The translations under genes were made by a program, and so were the position numbers. A stretch of 64,000 nt of DNA from Marinirhabdus sp963793275 (GTDB lineage Bacteria; Bacteroidota; Bacteroidia; Flavobacteriales; Flavobacteriaceae), in NCBI GenBank assembly GCA_963793275.1, contig CAWBZL010000001.1, positions 372,001 through 436,000 of the forward strand, in the 5' to 3' direction. The notes under the pieces were generated by a model. The model was not told the origin of the DNA, did no database searches, and worked only from the letters and a program-made list of their open reading frames with translations. Of the stretch, positions 29,901-38,416 are shown piece by piece; positions within the stretch are counted from its first letter, which is position 1; each line of letters begins with the position of its first letter.

Positions 29901-30972
29901 AATGAAAAGTTGCATAAATTTTTGGGTTATTTCCGTAACTAAAATCGCCTTCCAAGGTTAATGAGGTTTCCATAGGTCGGGCAATATGGTAGGCTGAAAG
30001 TTTAGCTGCGATGCTATCTGATACTAGTTTTTTTACAGCACGGTAATCTGTTGTGTTATTTTCAAGCTGAAATTGATAGCTCGTTGTCCCGTAAACGTCA
30101 AAATTTGACCTCAGGTTAAATGTTTGATCATCTATTGCTACAGGAAACTGGTTGATTTCAATATGTTGGTTTTTAATATCGAACCTGAAATCTGAAGTTC
30201 CCTTTACACGCGATTGTTTAAAAAACCTGCCTTTGGCCGTATTAAATCCCAGAGCATTTACCAATACATCAAACGTAAAATTACCTGCTACGGCTTCTTC
30301 GTTTCCATTAAATTCTCCATCTAACTGATGCACAAAAAGATCAAAATCTTTATTAAGTGTTGTATCCTTTGATGCGTATGTGATATTCTCCAAAGAAAAT
30401 TTTACGCGTTCGTTATTAAAAAGCTCGTGTAGCTTTAAACTATCCTGCTTTTCTAACAGACTTTCTATTTTGAGTTTCTTGTAATACTCTATGGATCTTC
30501 TTGGTATGACTTCAGAGAAAATAGTGGCGTCTTTAATTATAATTTCCTCAAACTTCACCACGCCTATTAAGAGATTACGGGTACCAACAGTAATCTTTGC
30601 TTCTTTAATATACACAGATGTTTTTCTATCTGCAATTGTATCAAGTCCGGTATGCTCAATGTCCAGAATTGTAAATCCTATTTTGGGAAAACCGCTTAAA
30701 AAGCTGGAATGCACCTTACCTATGGACAAAGTACCATTGTGGTTTTCATTGTACCATTCCTGAATTTCATTTATAATGGTATCCCTATTAAACCAGCTTA
30801 CGGTAAAAAGCGCCAACGGAATGGTTATCACCAAGAAAACACCTATTAAAAGCCGCCTTAGCCAAAGGCGTACGGAAGATCTTTTAGGATTTGGGGAAGG
30901 GCTTTTCAAAAAAAAATAAATTAATTCTGAAAAGTAAGAAGAATATTCGAGGTCATTAGTTAAAGAATTCAT
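26956..30972 (-). CDS. AsmA-family large periplasmic protein
   Basis: 1338 residues. A transmembrane anchor at about residues 42-62 (LLIGVFLVITIPLALFTVSWF) is followed by an AsmA N-terminal region (GTLSIGKVHSSFLSGFPKIGF...IEHTG) and long beta-rich repeats, and AsmA_2-type C-terminal sequence (LDEFVNVWIASPWSNLKSND). Proteins of this family are thought to bridge the envelope and move phospholipids. It is 113 bp upstream of tamB in the same direction, which suggests one envelope unit. The first 35 residues before the anchor look poorly conserved, so the true start may be downstream. Confidence 0.85.
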   Translation of the reverse strand: MNSLTNDLEYSSYFSELIYFFLKSPSPNPKRSSVRLWLRRLLIGVFLVITIPLALFTVSWFNRDTIINEIQEWYNENHNGTLSIGKVHSSFLSGFPKIGFTILDIEHTGLDTIADRKTSVYIKEAKITVGTRNLLIGVVKFEEIIIKDATIFSEVIPRRSIEYYKKLKIESLLEKQDSLKLHELFNNERVKFSLENITYASKDTTLNKDFDLFVHQLDGEFNGNEEAVAGNFTFDVLVNALGFNTAKGRFFKQSRVKGTSDFRFDIKNQHIEINQFPVAIDDQTFNLRSNFDVYGTTSYQFQLENNTTDYRAVKKLVSDSIAAKLSAYHIARPMETSLTLEGDFSYGNNPKIYATFHSEKNEIIIADKFKLKNAAFDGSLTTDIFQSDSLRSRKQSKKDFRLEIDNLTASVDSMQLVVKNSSYQSSQESLNYVDVSMQLEGENESLTRLIATDNFDFSGGNFRLNTETRGDIVRVEDLINSAIGDFYLENTRVALKRNGLQLPVRKIDLQLNNGSATLQQLTIQLPNGEGLTLRGTIKNPAGLVSNETIAETTSSINLFSEELNIDEIITTATQFLPESRTANADRKNLNETLEAIYNKFRPDFTIKIASLTYNGTNIQDFKGTAGLVDPETILVKNIDFTYHDVLTSFKGNITVPKAKNQLKSPIQVQVNATSNGPVQVFKELFNIELLDILSGTFNFEGKVSGNVYKFEELLQNARGSLNLTNNHYYYEPVDRFIKIDTMAVVVDNSDIQLNNFKIDLGQLKDVELSGSVKEFPYFLVNTKNEIGSIDLKVHIPYLDGDDLADMIASTNDTIEKKIKRDKKDLHSVFADINYFDPHIQLTIDSLKYKDLITKDVRASLQFKNDSTLMLDQFNIGYKMSQASIEGTILTSKKNVTSSLDNPFQFNFKINASGSSKDLNDYLKTTNFIFETGNFQFNASYKGQSDNFSLLKTETEGQLKLGPSTVYNEAADLRIPIDSLNVEIANNRATLNNLTVDLPGKSSIDLTGAIENFSGFIDNEITSNQNSRFKIHSSYLDVGDIKTFFSNTTKSEKKKPETKIDLSKFKEALLGINASFNPEIRIELDTLKIKKIDLTNVVSTLNFTPNGNFVLDKTSLQFLKSKAALNLEFGLQDDGMLPVNIALDVDELDINEFLSKMNYFEDEALKNAEKIEGTLTIGIKASGNVNNEATLDLSSLNGTVTLEISDLALFDYKPLLDAVILLKPERFEQLRFRPIVQTFKIVDGEIQIPRTEVQSSSIHLFVEGSLKLDEFVNVWIASPWSNLKSNDGRSLPEKTTFEDAGAKFYIQLLKDMDNPKPKKRDLKIKFRLSDRKLRKSKEE

Positions 30973-31152
30973 TAATGATAAGGGTCAATTGAAGAGTATT
31001 TGTATTGAAAATCTTCTGTTGCCCAAGCAGCAAAAAATATAAAAAGTAAAAAAGCTGAAATTTCGGTATATTGTTAGTGGTTTTATAACCCAATAAAACC
31101 GAAAATTTTTGATAATTCTTAAATTACGCTTCATCCTTAAAACATTTATAAA

Positions 31153-33060
31153 ATGAGTAATTACCATATAAAACACCTTGAAGAATATTATCAGGTATAC
31201 CGAAAATCTGTAAGCGATCCTGAATCCTTTTGGGAAGAGATTGCGGGTGAACATTTTTTATGGCGTAAAAAGTGGGACAAGGTAGTAAGCTGGGATTTTT
31301 CAAAACCCGAAGTAACCTGGTTTGAGGGGGCTAAGCTGAACATTACTGAAAACTGTATTGACAGACATCTGGCTACCAAAGGCGATAAAACCGCTATAAT
31401 ATTTGAACCCAATGACCCAAAAGAAGCGGCACAGCATATTACGTATAAAGAACTCTACAAGAAGGTAAACAAATTTGCAAATGTGCTCAAAGAAAATGGG
31501 ATCAGGAAAGGCGATAGAGTTTGTATTTATCTCCCTATGATTCCGGAACTGGCCGTATCGGTATTGGCTTGTGCGCGCATTGGAGCCATACATTCTGTGG
31601 TTTTTGCAGGCTTTTCAGCCACAGCGCTTGCTACAAGAATTAATGATAGTGACTGTAAGATGGTCATCACATCGGACGGCTCTTATAGGGGTGCAAAAAC
31701 CATTGACCTGAAAGGAATTGTAGATGAAGCCCTCGAAGATTGTAGCTGTGTGGAATCGGTTTTAGTGGCAAAACGAATTCTTACAAACATACCTATGAAA
31801 GAAGGTCGCGACCAATGGTTACAACCGCTTCTGGACAAGGCGAGTGACCAGCTTGTAGCTACTGTAATGGATGCAGAAGATCCTTTATTTATTTTATACA
31901 CTTCCGGCTCAACAGGAATGCCCAAGGGGATGGTACATACTACTGCCGGCTATATGGTGTATAGCGCTTACACCTTTAAAAACGTATTTCAGTATAAAGA
32001 TGATGATGTATACTGGTGCACTGCAGATATAGGCTGGATTACCGGACATAGCTATATTGTGTATGGCCCTCTGGCAAATGGTGCCACCACCGTTATGTTT
32101 GAAGGTGTACCCAGTTATCCGGACTATGGTCGGTTCTGGGAAATCGTTCAGAAACATAAAGTTACTCAGTTTTATACAGCACCAACAGCCATCAGGGCTT
32201 TGGCAAAAGAAGGAGTTGAACATGTAGAAAAGCACGATTTATCCTCTTTAAAAGTGTTAGGAACCGTAGGCGAGCCTATAAATGAAGAAGCCTGGCACTG
32301 GTACGACGATAACATCGGGAAGAAAAAATCGCCCATTGTGGATACCTGGTGGCAAACCGAGACTGGTGGTATAATGATTACCCCTATCCCTTTTTGCACG
32401 CCTACAAAACCTACGTATGCTACCCTTCCGTTTATTGGAATTCAGCCTGCCCTCATGGATGAACACGGGCAAGAGATTAAAGGAAATCAGGTAGATGGAC
32501 GTCTTTGTATTAAATACCCCTGGCCCAGTATGGCGCGAACTATATGGGGCAATCACCAAAGGTATAAGGATACGTATTTTTCAGCATTTAAAAATATGTA
32601 CTTCACCGGAGATGGCGCACTTAGAGACGAAGTAGGCTATTACAGAATTACAGGCCGTGTAGATGATGTAATTATTGTTTCAGGACATAATCTGGGTACA
32701 GCTCCTATTGAAGATGCTGTTAATGAACACCCGGCAGTTGCCGAAAGTGCCATCGTTGGCTTCCCTCACGATGTAAAAGGAAATGCATTATATGGCTATG
32801 TAACATTAAAAGAAACAGGAGAGGGCAGAGATCACGATAATTTGAGAAAAGAAATCAATCAAATTATTACCGAGCAAATTGGTCCTATTGCCAAGCTGGA
32901 TAAAATTCAATTTACAAATGGTTTACCCAAAACACGCTCGGGAAAGATTATGCGCCGTATTCTTCGGAAAATTGCTTCTAAGGACACGAGTAATCTGGGT
33001 GATACCAGTACCCTGTTAAATCCGGAAGTGGTTCAGGAGATTATGGATAATGCATTGTAA
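31153..33060 (+). CDS. acs: Acetyl-CoA synthetase (AMP-forming)
   Basis: 635 residues, the usual length. ANL-superfamily adenylate-forming enzyme converting acetate, ATP and CoA to acetyl-CoA, AMP and PPi. Seen: N-terminal ACS domain (YQVYRKSVSDPESFWEE), P-loop YTSGSTGMPKG (about 250-260), the acetate-pocket DTWWQTETGG, the hinge/adenylate motif GRVDDVI and the C-terminal PKTRSGKIMRR, whose lysine is the site acetylated in many Acs enzymes. It is divergent from the AsmA-like gene, with a 180-bp intergenic promoter region. Confidence 0.97.
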   Translation: MSNYHIKHLEEYYQVYRKSVSDPESFWEEIAGEHFLWRKKWDKVVSWDFSKPEVTWFEGAKLNITENCIDRHLATKGDKTAIIFEPNDPKEAAQHITYKELYKKVNKFANVLKENGIRKGDRVCIYLPMIPELAVSVLACARIGAIHSVVFAGFSATALATRINDSDCKMVITSDGSYRGAKTIDLKGIVDEALEDCSCVESVLVAKRILTNIPMKEGRDQWLQPLLDKASDQLVATVMDAEDPLFILYTSGSTGMPKGMVHTTAGYMVYSAYTFKNVFQYKDDDVYWCTADIGWITGHSYIVYGPLANGATTVMFEGVPSYPDYGRFWEIVQKHKVTQFYTAPTAIRALAKEGVEHVEKHDLSSLKVLGTVGEPINEEAWHWYDDNIGKKKSPIVDTWWQTETGGIMITPIPFCTPTKPTYATLPFIGIQPALMDEHGQEIKGNQVDGRLCIKYPWPSMARTIWGNHQRYKDTYFSAFKNMYFTGDGALRDEVGYYRITGRVDDVIIVSGHNLGTAPIEDAVNEHPAVAESAIVGFPHDVKGNALYGYVTLKETGEGRDHDNLRKEINQIITEQIGPIAKLDKIQFTNGLPKTRSGKIMRRILRKIASKDTSNLGDTSTLLNPEVVQEIMDNAL

Positions 33061-33240
33061 ATTAATAATCAACTTGAAAATCATATAAAGTTGTTCCTGG
33101 AGCTTTTATTTCATAAGCCCTTGTTGCGGTAAAAAAAATATTATTAAATCAAAAATGATACGGGTATATGTGGTTTATAGTTCTATAAACAAGCTTCGGA
33201 GTGCTTAAAAACGCACATAATAAGAACTTGAAAAGATGAA
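33061..33240. other. Non-coding stretch after acs
   Basis: AT-rich, with no convincing reading frame, hairpin or repeat. It leads into the decayed YdeI-like gene. Confidence 0.4.
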
Positions 33241-33603
33241 ACATATATTGAAAAAATAAAAAACTGGAAAGAAAAAACGAAGATTAAGAAAAAATTTGTT
33301 TAGAATGTGAACTGACGGAAGATCTTAAATGGATGTATCCTTGTTATAGATTCCGGGACAATAAGATGGTATTAATTCATGGATTTAAAAAATACTGCGC
33401 ACGGCTCTTTCCTAAAGGTGTTTTACTGAAAGATGCTACTGAAATTTTGATACAACAAACAGAGGATGTGCAAGCGGCTCGCCAAATCCTTTTTACTAAC
33501 ATTCAAGAGATAATTGACTTAAAAGCGGTTATTAAGTCCTGATTTTTGAAGCAATTAAAGTGGAAAAAGCAGGTCTTCAAGTAAAAATGAAAAAGACGTC
33601 GTA
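33241..33603 (+). pseudogene. Decayed YdeI/DUF1801-type gene fragment
   Basis: A coherent open stretch (33333-33542) encodes MYPCYRFRDNKMVLIHGFKK and onward to ILIQQTEDVQAARQI, which matches the conserved core of YdeI/OmpD-associated DUF1801 proteins. Before it, in the same and shifted frames, come remnants resembling W-K-x-E...LRKICLECELTEDLKW, with an A-run one base too long near 33290. After it, one more indel near 33538 shifts to IFEAIKVEKAGLQVKMKKTS and a stop, lacking the usual C-terminal segment. Both ends are therefore broken and the start is gone. The identification is from memory of family motifs. Confidence 0.65.
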
Positions 33604-33776
33604 ATTTTCCCTACTCTTTTTTTATTTCAGCAACACATTATACCATTTACTTTATAAAAGAGCTATCATGTAACTTGCTTAACAATTAACCCAAGTAACA
33701 TACTTTTAATATATTCGTCTTACAAGCGAGGCAACCAAATGCTCACGATTTGCGTCTCTATATAAAACCAATCACC

Positions 33777-35258
33777 ATGAGAACCTTTTTTTTCTTTTTT
33801 ATCGTATTTCTGGGAATCCAACCCTTACTTAGTCAGGACTTAACAGCAACCATCGTCGATGCTCAAACAGAAGCCCCTATTCCCTTTGCTACCATCGTTA
33901 CAGGTGAGCACAGCGGACTTATCACCAACGAGGCCGGTGTATTTACGATCACCCAGGCACAGCTAAAGCGTATTAAAGATTCTATTTTTATTTCCTCCAT
34001 GGGGTACGAAAATGTAGCCCTTTGGAAACCTACGGGGAATCTAACCATACGTCTGACACCCAAAACTTTCGAGTTGGCAGAAGTATTTATAAATGCCAAC
34101 CCATTGTCTGCCCAGGAAGTTATTGACAAGGTAAAGGAAAATCTAAACACAAATTACACCATCGCCCCGTCCAAAAGGAAAATATTCTTTAGACAGAGCG
34201 ACATTAACTTTATGGACAAAGTAGATTTTGGGTTTAAAAAGTCTACTATCAAAGAACTAAACAAAGAACTTATGGATGAGATTGCCGCCTCTATATCCAG
34301 GGAATCCTGGAGCTATAAAGAGGCTGTGGGCGACTTTTATGGCGATTACCGCACTCAAAAATTGTATGTAGATAAGGCAGCACGGCTCTATGACAAAACC
34401 AAGGATGTCTCTTTTGAAGGGCTTACAGAAAACTTAGAGCGTATTTTTAAAGAGAATGTAAAGCCAGACTCCTATATTAAAATACGTTCCGGACTTATAG
34501 GGACAAAGTTAGAATTAGATTCCATTACAAATGAAAATAAGGAAGAAGCAACTGTAGTACAGCGTGAAGTTGAAAAACCTAAAAGCTCCAGTTTCCAGTC
34601 CAGCATGAAAAACCGGCTTTCTGAACTCTACGAACAGTTATTTTTTAAGGAAAGTACCGCCTTGGATATTTTAGATAAATCCAACCGATATCGATTTACC
34701 CATACCGACTACACTTTTATAGACGATGCGGCCGTGTACATCATCACCTTCGAACCGAAAGGAAGAAAAGATTTTAAAGGCGTGTTGTACGTAAATACGG
34801 AAGACTTTGCGGTGATGCGCTTAGAATTTGAAAATGTGCGTCCCTTAAAGAAATTTGGTTTGTTTGGCATTAGGTACCGGCACTCAGTTTTTAAAGGAAA
34901 AATGTTATTTGCCAAGGAAGCAAGTGGCGGTTATGGTCCCCGGTATATAGAGCTGGAAGACGGAAAAACTGTTGGCGTGGATAGGCCACTTAATGTGATT
35001 GAAAAGAACAAGCACGTAAAAGGCAGGCGCAAGCAGAATGAACTGGCCTTGCATCTGGATATTGGCATCACCAACAGGACCAAATATGAACTGGTCGTTT
35101 TTTCCTCAGAAACTATGACACAGGGAGATTTTGAAAACACCGTTGAAAACCCAAAAGTGGAGGCTAGTTATCTTACCAAATACGATCCGGATTTCTGGAA
35201 AGATCATACCATTATGGAGCCAAATGCGGCGATCCAGGCTTTTGAAGTCGTAGAATAA
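33777..35258 (+). CDS. CarboxypepD-regulatory-like secreted protein
   Basis: 493 residues from the ATG at 33777; a TTG at 33750 in frame would add nine residues before the signal peptide and is unlikely. Signal peptide at residues 1-20 (PLLSQ). Next comes a carboxypeptidase regulatory-like domain (LTATIVDAQTEAPIPFATIV...LITNEAGVFTI), then a large domain typical of Bacteroidota proteins annotated as DUF5686/CarboxypepD-reg hybrids (KIFFRQSDINFMDKVDFGFKK; VYIITFEPKGRKDFKGVLYV). Probably in the periplasm or outer membrane. Function unknown. A terminator follows about 110 bp downstream. Confidence 0.8.
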   Translation: MRTFFFFFIVFLGIQPLLSQDLTATIVDAQTEAPIPFATIVTGEHSGLITNEAGVFTITQAQLKRIKDSIFISSMGYENVALWKPTGNLTIRLTPKTFELAEVFINANPLSAQEVIDKVKENLNTNYTIAPSKRKIFFRQSDINFMDKVDFGFKKSTIKELNKELMDEIAASISRESWSYKEAVGDFYGDYRTQKLYVDKAARLYDKTKDVSFEGLTENLERIFKENVKPDSYIKIRSGLIGTKLELDSITNENKEEATVVQREVEKPKSSSFQSSMKNRLSELYEQLFFKESTALDILDKSNRYRFTHTDYTFIDDAAVYIITFEPKGRKDFKGVLYVNTEDFAVMRLEFENVRPLKKFGLFGIRYRHSVFKGKMLFAKEASGGYGPRYIELEDGKTVGVDRPLNVIEKNKHVKGRRKQNELALHLDIGITNRTKYELVVFSSETMTQGDFENTVENPKVEASYLTKYDPDFWKDHTIMEPNAAIQAFEVVE

Positions 35259-35366
35259 TTTTTACAGCCGTTATGACTAAGCGCTTTATGGTGCAAGGTA
35301 AAAGTGAAAGCACCACTAACAGGAATCTAGGACAGTCAGGCCTTAAAAATGGGCAGTAATACAACG

Positions 35367-35400
35367 AAAAATCCAGTTGCTTGTAGACTGGATTTTTTTT
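35367..35400 (+). terminator. Rho-independent terminator
   Basis: AAAAATCCAGT (35367-35377) and ACTGGATTTTT (35387-35397) form an 11-bp stem with a 9-nt loop and a T tract. It ends the transcript of the CarboxypepD-reg gene. Confidence 0.8.
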
Positions 35401-35461
35401 AATGTAAAACGCTAGAATGGAAGTAGTTTCTACCGCTTGAAATATAAGGTTTACATCTTAC

Positions 35462-35480
35462 GACCTTCGGATTATGAGTT
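35462..35480 (+). other. Candidate degenerate attachment site (tRNA-fMet anticodon-arm-like)
   Basis: GACCTTCGGATTATGAGTT matches 17 of 19 bases, in the same orientation, of the tRNA-fMet 3'-half fragment at 57719-57737. The match covers the anticodon loop and the start of the variable region, where tyrosine recombinases often cross over. The flanking tRNA sequence is absent, so it would be an old or secondary site. A CCCCT-ATTTAC-AGGGG hairpin follows at about 35500-35515. Confidence 0.4.
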
Positions 35481-35638
35481 AAGATCATAAAATCTGTGAA
35501 CCCCTATTTACAGGGGCTTCCGAAGGGTCAGTCTCGCTAAAAATTCAAAAACGTATTCGAAAGCGTATTAATTTGTAGTAAATATACTACGTTATTTTGA
35601 AATATAAAAACACCCCAATTCCACCCCCTATTTTTGGT

Positions 35639-35652
35639 TACGGAAAACCGTA
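35639..35652 (+). promoter_or_regulatory. Palindromic operator TACGG-N4-CCGTA, site A
   Basis: TACGGAAAACCGTA, identical to site B at 40577. A -7-like TGAAATTG lies at 35674-35681, 32 bp centre to centre, and the small zinc-type gene starts at 35704. It is one of four such sites around the histidine kinase/response regulator pair. Confidence 0.65.
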
Positions 35653-35703
35653 GAATGGTCTGCGATTTTATTCTGAAATTGTCATTTTTAAAATCAATTT
35701 ATC

Positions 35704-35853
35704 ATGGCAGTAAAACACATACCAACCGGAGAAGTTCATAAAGGACAAAAAGGAGGCACCACAGGGTGCGGTACAAACACTAATACACATTCAAGTCATT
35801 GGATTAATTCTCATGATCGTATCACCTGTGATAAGAATGGGTGCAAAAACTAA
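35704..35853 (+). CDS. Small Cys/His-rich protein
   Basis: 49 codons. The product starts MAVKHIPTGEVHKGQKGGTT, continues GCGTNTNTHSSHWINSHDR and ends ITCDKNGCKN. Three cysteines and four histidines suggest a metal-binding knuckle (C...H..HW...C...C), though no family is recognised. It lies 51 bases downstream of operator site A with the same geometry as the gene behind site D, which is the main support that it is a real, regulated gene. Followed by about 180 bp of non-coding DNA. Confidence 0.6.
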   Translation: MAVKHIPTGEVHKGQKGGTTGCGTNTNTHSSHWINSHDRITCDKNGCKN

Positions 35854-35975
35854 ATCAAAACAGGTTAAAGTTAAGCCAATAAATAAAAAACAATCATCTT
35901 TAATAAGAACACACTTAGTTAGTGAGCAACACTGAACTTAACGTGTAAGAAATTTCCTGTATTCTGATATTTTTA

Positions 35976-35983
35976 TAGATTTG
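35976..35983 (+). promoter_or_regulatory. -7 element TAGATTTG
   Basis: Exact TAnnTTTG match 51 bases before the gene at 36035. Candidate promoter of the two-gene unit 36035-37670. Confidence 0.45.
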
Positions 35984-36034
35984 CAAACTTCAATTCTAAT
36001 CGGCCAATAGTATTGGTACAGACTTACGCGAAAA

Positions 36035-36967
36035 ATGAAAAATTATTATTTGATTTCCACGTTTCTTGTATTATGCTTTCAAATTAGTTTTTCTCAGAAT
36101 TACGAAATTGTTAGAGAAACTAAAAAATTGATAGACAACCGTGAAATCCATTTAAACGGTGGCATGCGATCTCAATTCGGTGGTAAATCTAGGACTTATA
36201 TTAAATTTGATTTGCCTCCAAATACCGTAGAATGGTTTTATAGTTTTACTACCACTAAAGGGCAAAATGGAACCAAAAATTTAAATCTAGCTCTTCAACT
36301 CGGAAGCATTCTTGCAGACGGAAGTACATTGACGTCAACTGCAATGTCTACAATCAAAGTTCCTGAAGGTGTTGCAACCGCTGATATCTATTTAATTGAC
36401 AAAAAAAATTATCAACCCTTTTTAAATAAAGTTACATTTGAATTTGACATGGAAGGCACAGTTGAAAACACCAAACAAGCTATAGTAAAAGTTAATGATG
36501 TAAAAAAAGGAACTTGGTTTTTGGGGTTAAAAAATCCAAGTTCCATGAACGGAATCAATCTTAATATAGAAGTGGTAGCCATTACCGAAACGAAAAAAGT
36601 AATCCCAAAATCTGAGCAACAACAGAAAGCTGAGTTATATGGTAATCTGGGCTGGACAAAATTTGAACAAGCAGAATATGAAGAGTGTATTCGTTATTGC
36701 AATAAATCCTATGAAGTACATAAATTGGGTTGGGTTATAGCAAACAAAGGTGTAGCTCAACTTGTTTGCGGTCAAATGCCTGAATCTATCGAATCTTATG
36801 TTTCAGCGCTAGCGCATTTAAAAAATGATCCTAATGCTAAGAATGAACTGCTGAAAATTAGAAGAAATTTGGAAATGACATTAAAAATTTATCCAAACTT
36901 GGATGGTGCGGATGAAATAATTCAACTTATTAAATTAGAACAGAAAAACTTAGCAAACCAAAAATAA
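36035..36967 (+). CDS. Secreted TPR-like protein of unknown function
   Basis: 310 residues. Signal peptide at 1-20 (CFQISFSQ). The N-terminal half is beta-rich (IKFDLPPNTVEWFYSFTTT; VKKGTWFLGLKNPSSMNG), and the C-terminal third looks like two TPR-type helical pairs (AELYGNLGWTKFEQAEYEECIRYC and WVIANKGVAQLVCGQMPESIESY). I do not recognise the N-terminal domain. It is followed one base later by a lipoprotein gene, and the two share a terminator at 37724. Confidence 0.75.
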   Translation: MKNYYLISTFLVLCFQISFSQNYEIVRETKKLIDNREIHLNGGMRSQFGGKSRTYIKFDLPPNTVEWFYSFTTTKGQNGTKNLNLALQLGSILADGSTLTSTAMSTIKVPEGVATADIYLIDKKNYQPFLNKVTFEFDMEGTVENTKQAIVKVNDVKKGTWFLGLKNPSSMNGINLNIEVVAITETKKVIPKSEQQQKAELYGNLGWTKFEQAEYEECIRYCNKSYEVHKLGWVIANKGVAQLVCGQMPESIESYVSALAHLKNDPNAKNELLKIRRNLEMTLKIYPNLDGADEIIQLIKLEQKNLANQK

Positions 36968-36968
36968 A

Positions 36969-37670
36969 ATGAGAAAAACAACTTTACTATTAATCACTTT
37001 TTTTACAATACTAACATCCTGCGGAAATAAAGAAGCTGAGGAAAACGCTAAAAGAATTCAACTTGAAAAAATCGAGGCGCAGGAAAATGCGAAAAGAATC
37101 CATCTTGAAAAAATTGAAGTAGGAAAAGCAAGAATAAAAACGGAGCTGAATAATGAGTTGGATCGATTAAAAAAAATCCTTGAAACTGAAAACAAAGTAT
37201 TAGTAAACATCGATGAATTCCAATTTGGAAGATTAGCATCTACTAAAAAAAAGCAACTAGCCGATCAAAATGATAAAATCCGCTTAATAGAAAATTATAT
37301 AACAAATATTGAGGAAGAAATAGCACTTACAAATCTTCGAAAAACGTTTGAATTTCAATCTGACCCATCAAGCCTAATTCAATATGTATTCAGTTCAGCA
37401 AAGAATCAAAATTTTAAAAATTTAAGGTTTTTATGTGATCCGTATGGTGAATTTGATTCTGACGCAAAAGGAATATGTTATATAGAAATGTCGCCACTTG
37501 AAACTAAAGCAATGTTTATCGATAATTTCAGAAATGGTAGAATAATCGGAGAACCTATTATTAGTGGAAGTATGGCTGAAGTAGAAATTGCATTTGGACC
37601 TAGTACCAACAGGTTAGAAAAAATAAAATTGGTAAAAAGAATGGACCATTGGTATATTGCTAGCTTGTAA
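36969..37670 (+). CDS. Lipoprotein with coiled-coil repeat
   Basis: 233 residues. An SPII signal ends in the lipobox LTSC (Cys 18). Directly after it a 14-residue unit occurs twice (ENAKRIQLEKIEAQ, then ENAKRIHLEKIEVG), as part of a predicted coiled coil extending to about residue 115. The C-terminal domain (SLIQYVFSSAKNQNFKNLRFLCDP ...) resembles small NTF2/DUF4878-like folds, but this is uncertain. It starts immediately after the TPR-like gene, so the pair is probably translated together. Confidence 0.75.
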   Translation: MRKTTLLLITFFTILTSCGNKEAEENAKRIQLEKIEAQENAKRIHLEKIEVGKARIKTELNNELDRLKKILETENKVLVNIDEFQFGRLASTKKKQLADQNDKIRLIENYITNIEEEIALTNLRKTFEFQSDPSSLIQYVFSSAKNQNFKNLRFLCDPYGEFDSDAKGICYIEMSPLETKAMFIDNFRNGRIIGEPIISGSMAEVEIAFGPSTNRLEKIKLVKRMDHWYIASL

Positions 37671-37723
37671 AATTATTGGATTAACAATAAATAAATCTAT
37701 TAAACTATTGTTCATTTATAAAT

Positions 37724-37763
37724 TAAAAAAACTGCCGCTGTTAAACCGTGGCGGTTTTTTTTT
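37724..37763 (+). terminator. Rho-independent terminator
   Basis: AAAACTGCCGC and GTGGCGGTTTT form a stable GC-rich stem around TGTTAAACC, followed by a T tract. It ends the 36035-37670 unit and, read the other way, also lies just past the convergent gene at 37781. Confidence 0.75.
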
Positions 37764-37780
37764 AGATAAGCATTTTGACT

Positions 37781-38416
37781 TTACTTCAATGAACTACATA
37801 CATGTTCCGTAATCATATATCGGGTAATATCGTTTAAGGTTTTGCCATTTACTGGGTGTATGCCTGGATGTGTAAATAATTCCAAATTATTCTTTCCACG
37901 CTTGTAATACCATATTTTAGGGCTACCATCTTGATCAAAGAAAAAACCCTCACGACACTCCTTCTCCACCATCTTAAATTTTGTAAGTAAACCTTTATCA
38001 ATCGGTTTCGCATTGGCTTCTTCACAATGAATCTTTACAAACTTATTTTCGTCCCAGATCATGCATTTTTTTCGAGTGGCATCATAGATGAAAAAAGCAA
38101 CGACTAACAAAAGAACCAATACCACATATTGATATCTTTTTGAATTAATCTTTTTGGTATTCTTACTCGCTACATAACTTTTATAGTCTTCAAAACCTAT
38201 AAATATGGCTAAATGATCTTTCGCAGTATTTGAAATATTAAACGATTCTTTACTTTCCCATTTCCGATAATAACCCCGAATTGCATCTGCAGAAGTTGGT
38301 TGCTTGCATTTTAATTCAAGTACTTCATAAATATGAGTTGCCAATCCTAAAGCGGAAGTAGATGTACTATTTTCTTTGGCTTTACTGAATGCCTCTGTAA
38401 GCAACTGATCTTGCAT
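37781..38416 (-). CDS. Membrane protein with N-terminal helical domain, unknown function
   Basis: 211 residues. An N-terminal helical region (about 1-85; THIYEVLELKCKQPTSADAIRGYYRKW) precedes one transmembrane helix (YVVLVLLLVVAFFIYDA, about 95-112) and an outer domain with the segment WYYKRGKNNLELFTHPGIHPV. The N-terminal part may be a DNA- or protein-binding domain, but no family is certain. It is convergent with the TPR/lipoprotein unit and divergent from the two-component system. Confidence 0.7.
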   Translation of the reverse strand: MQDQLLTEAFSKAKENSTSTSALGLATHIYEVLELKCKQPTSADAIRGYYRKWESKESFNISNTAKDHLAIFIGFEDYKSYVASKNTKKINSKRYQYVVLVLLLVVAFFIYDATRKKCMIWDENKFVKIHCEEANAKPIDKGLLTKFKMVEKECREGFFFDQDGSPKIWYYKRGKNNLELFTHPGIHPVNGKTLNDITRYMITEHVCSSLK

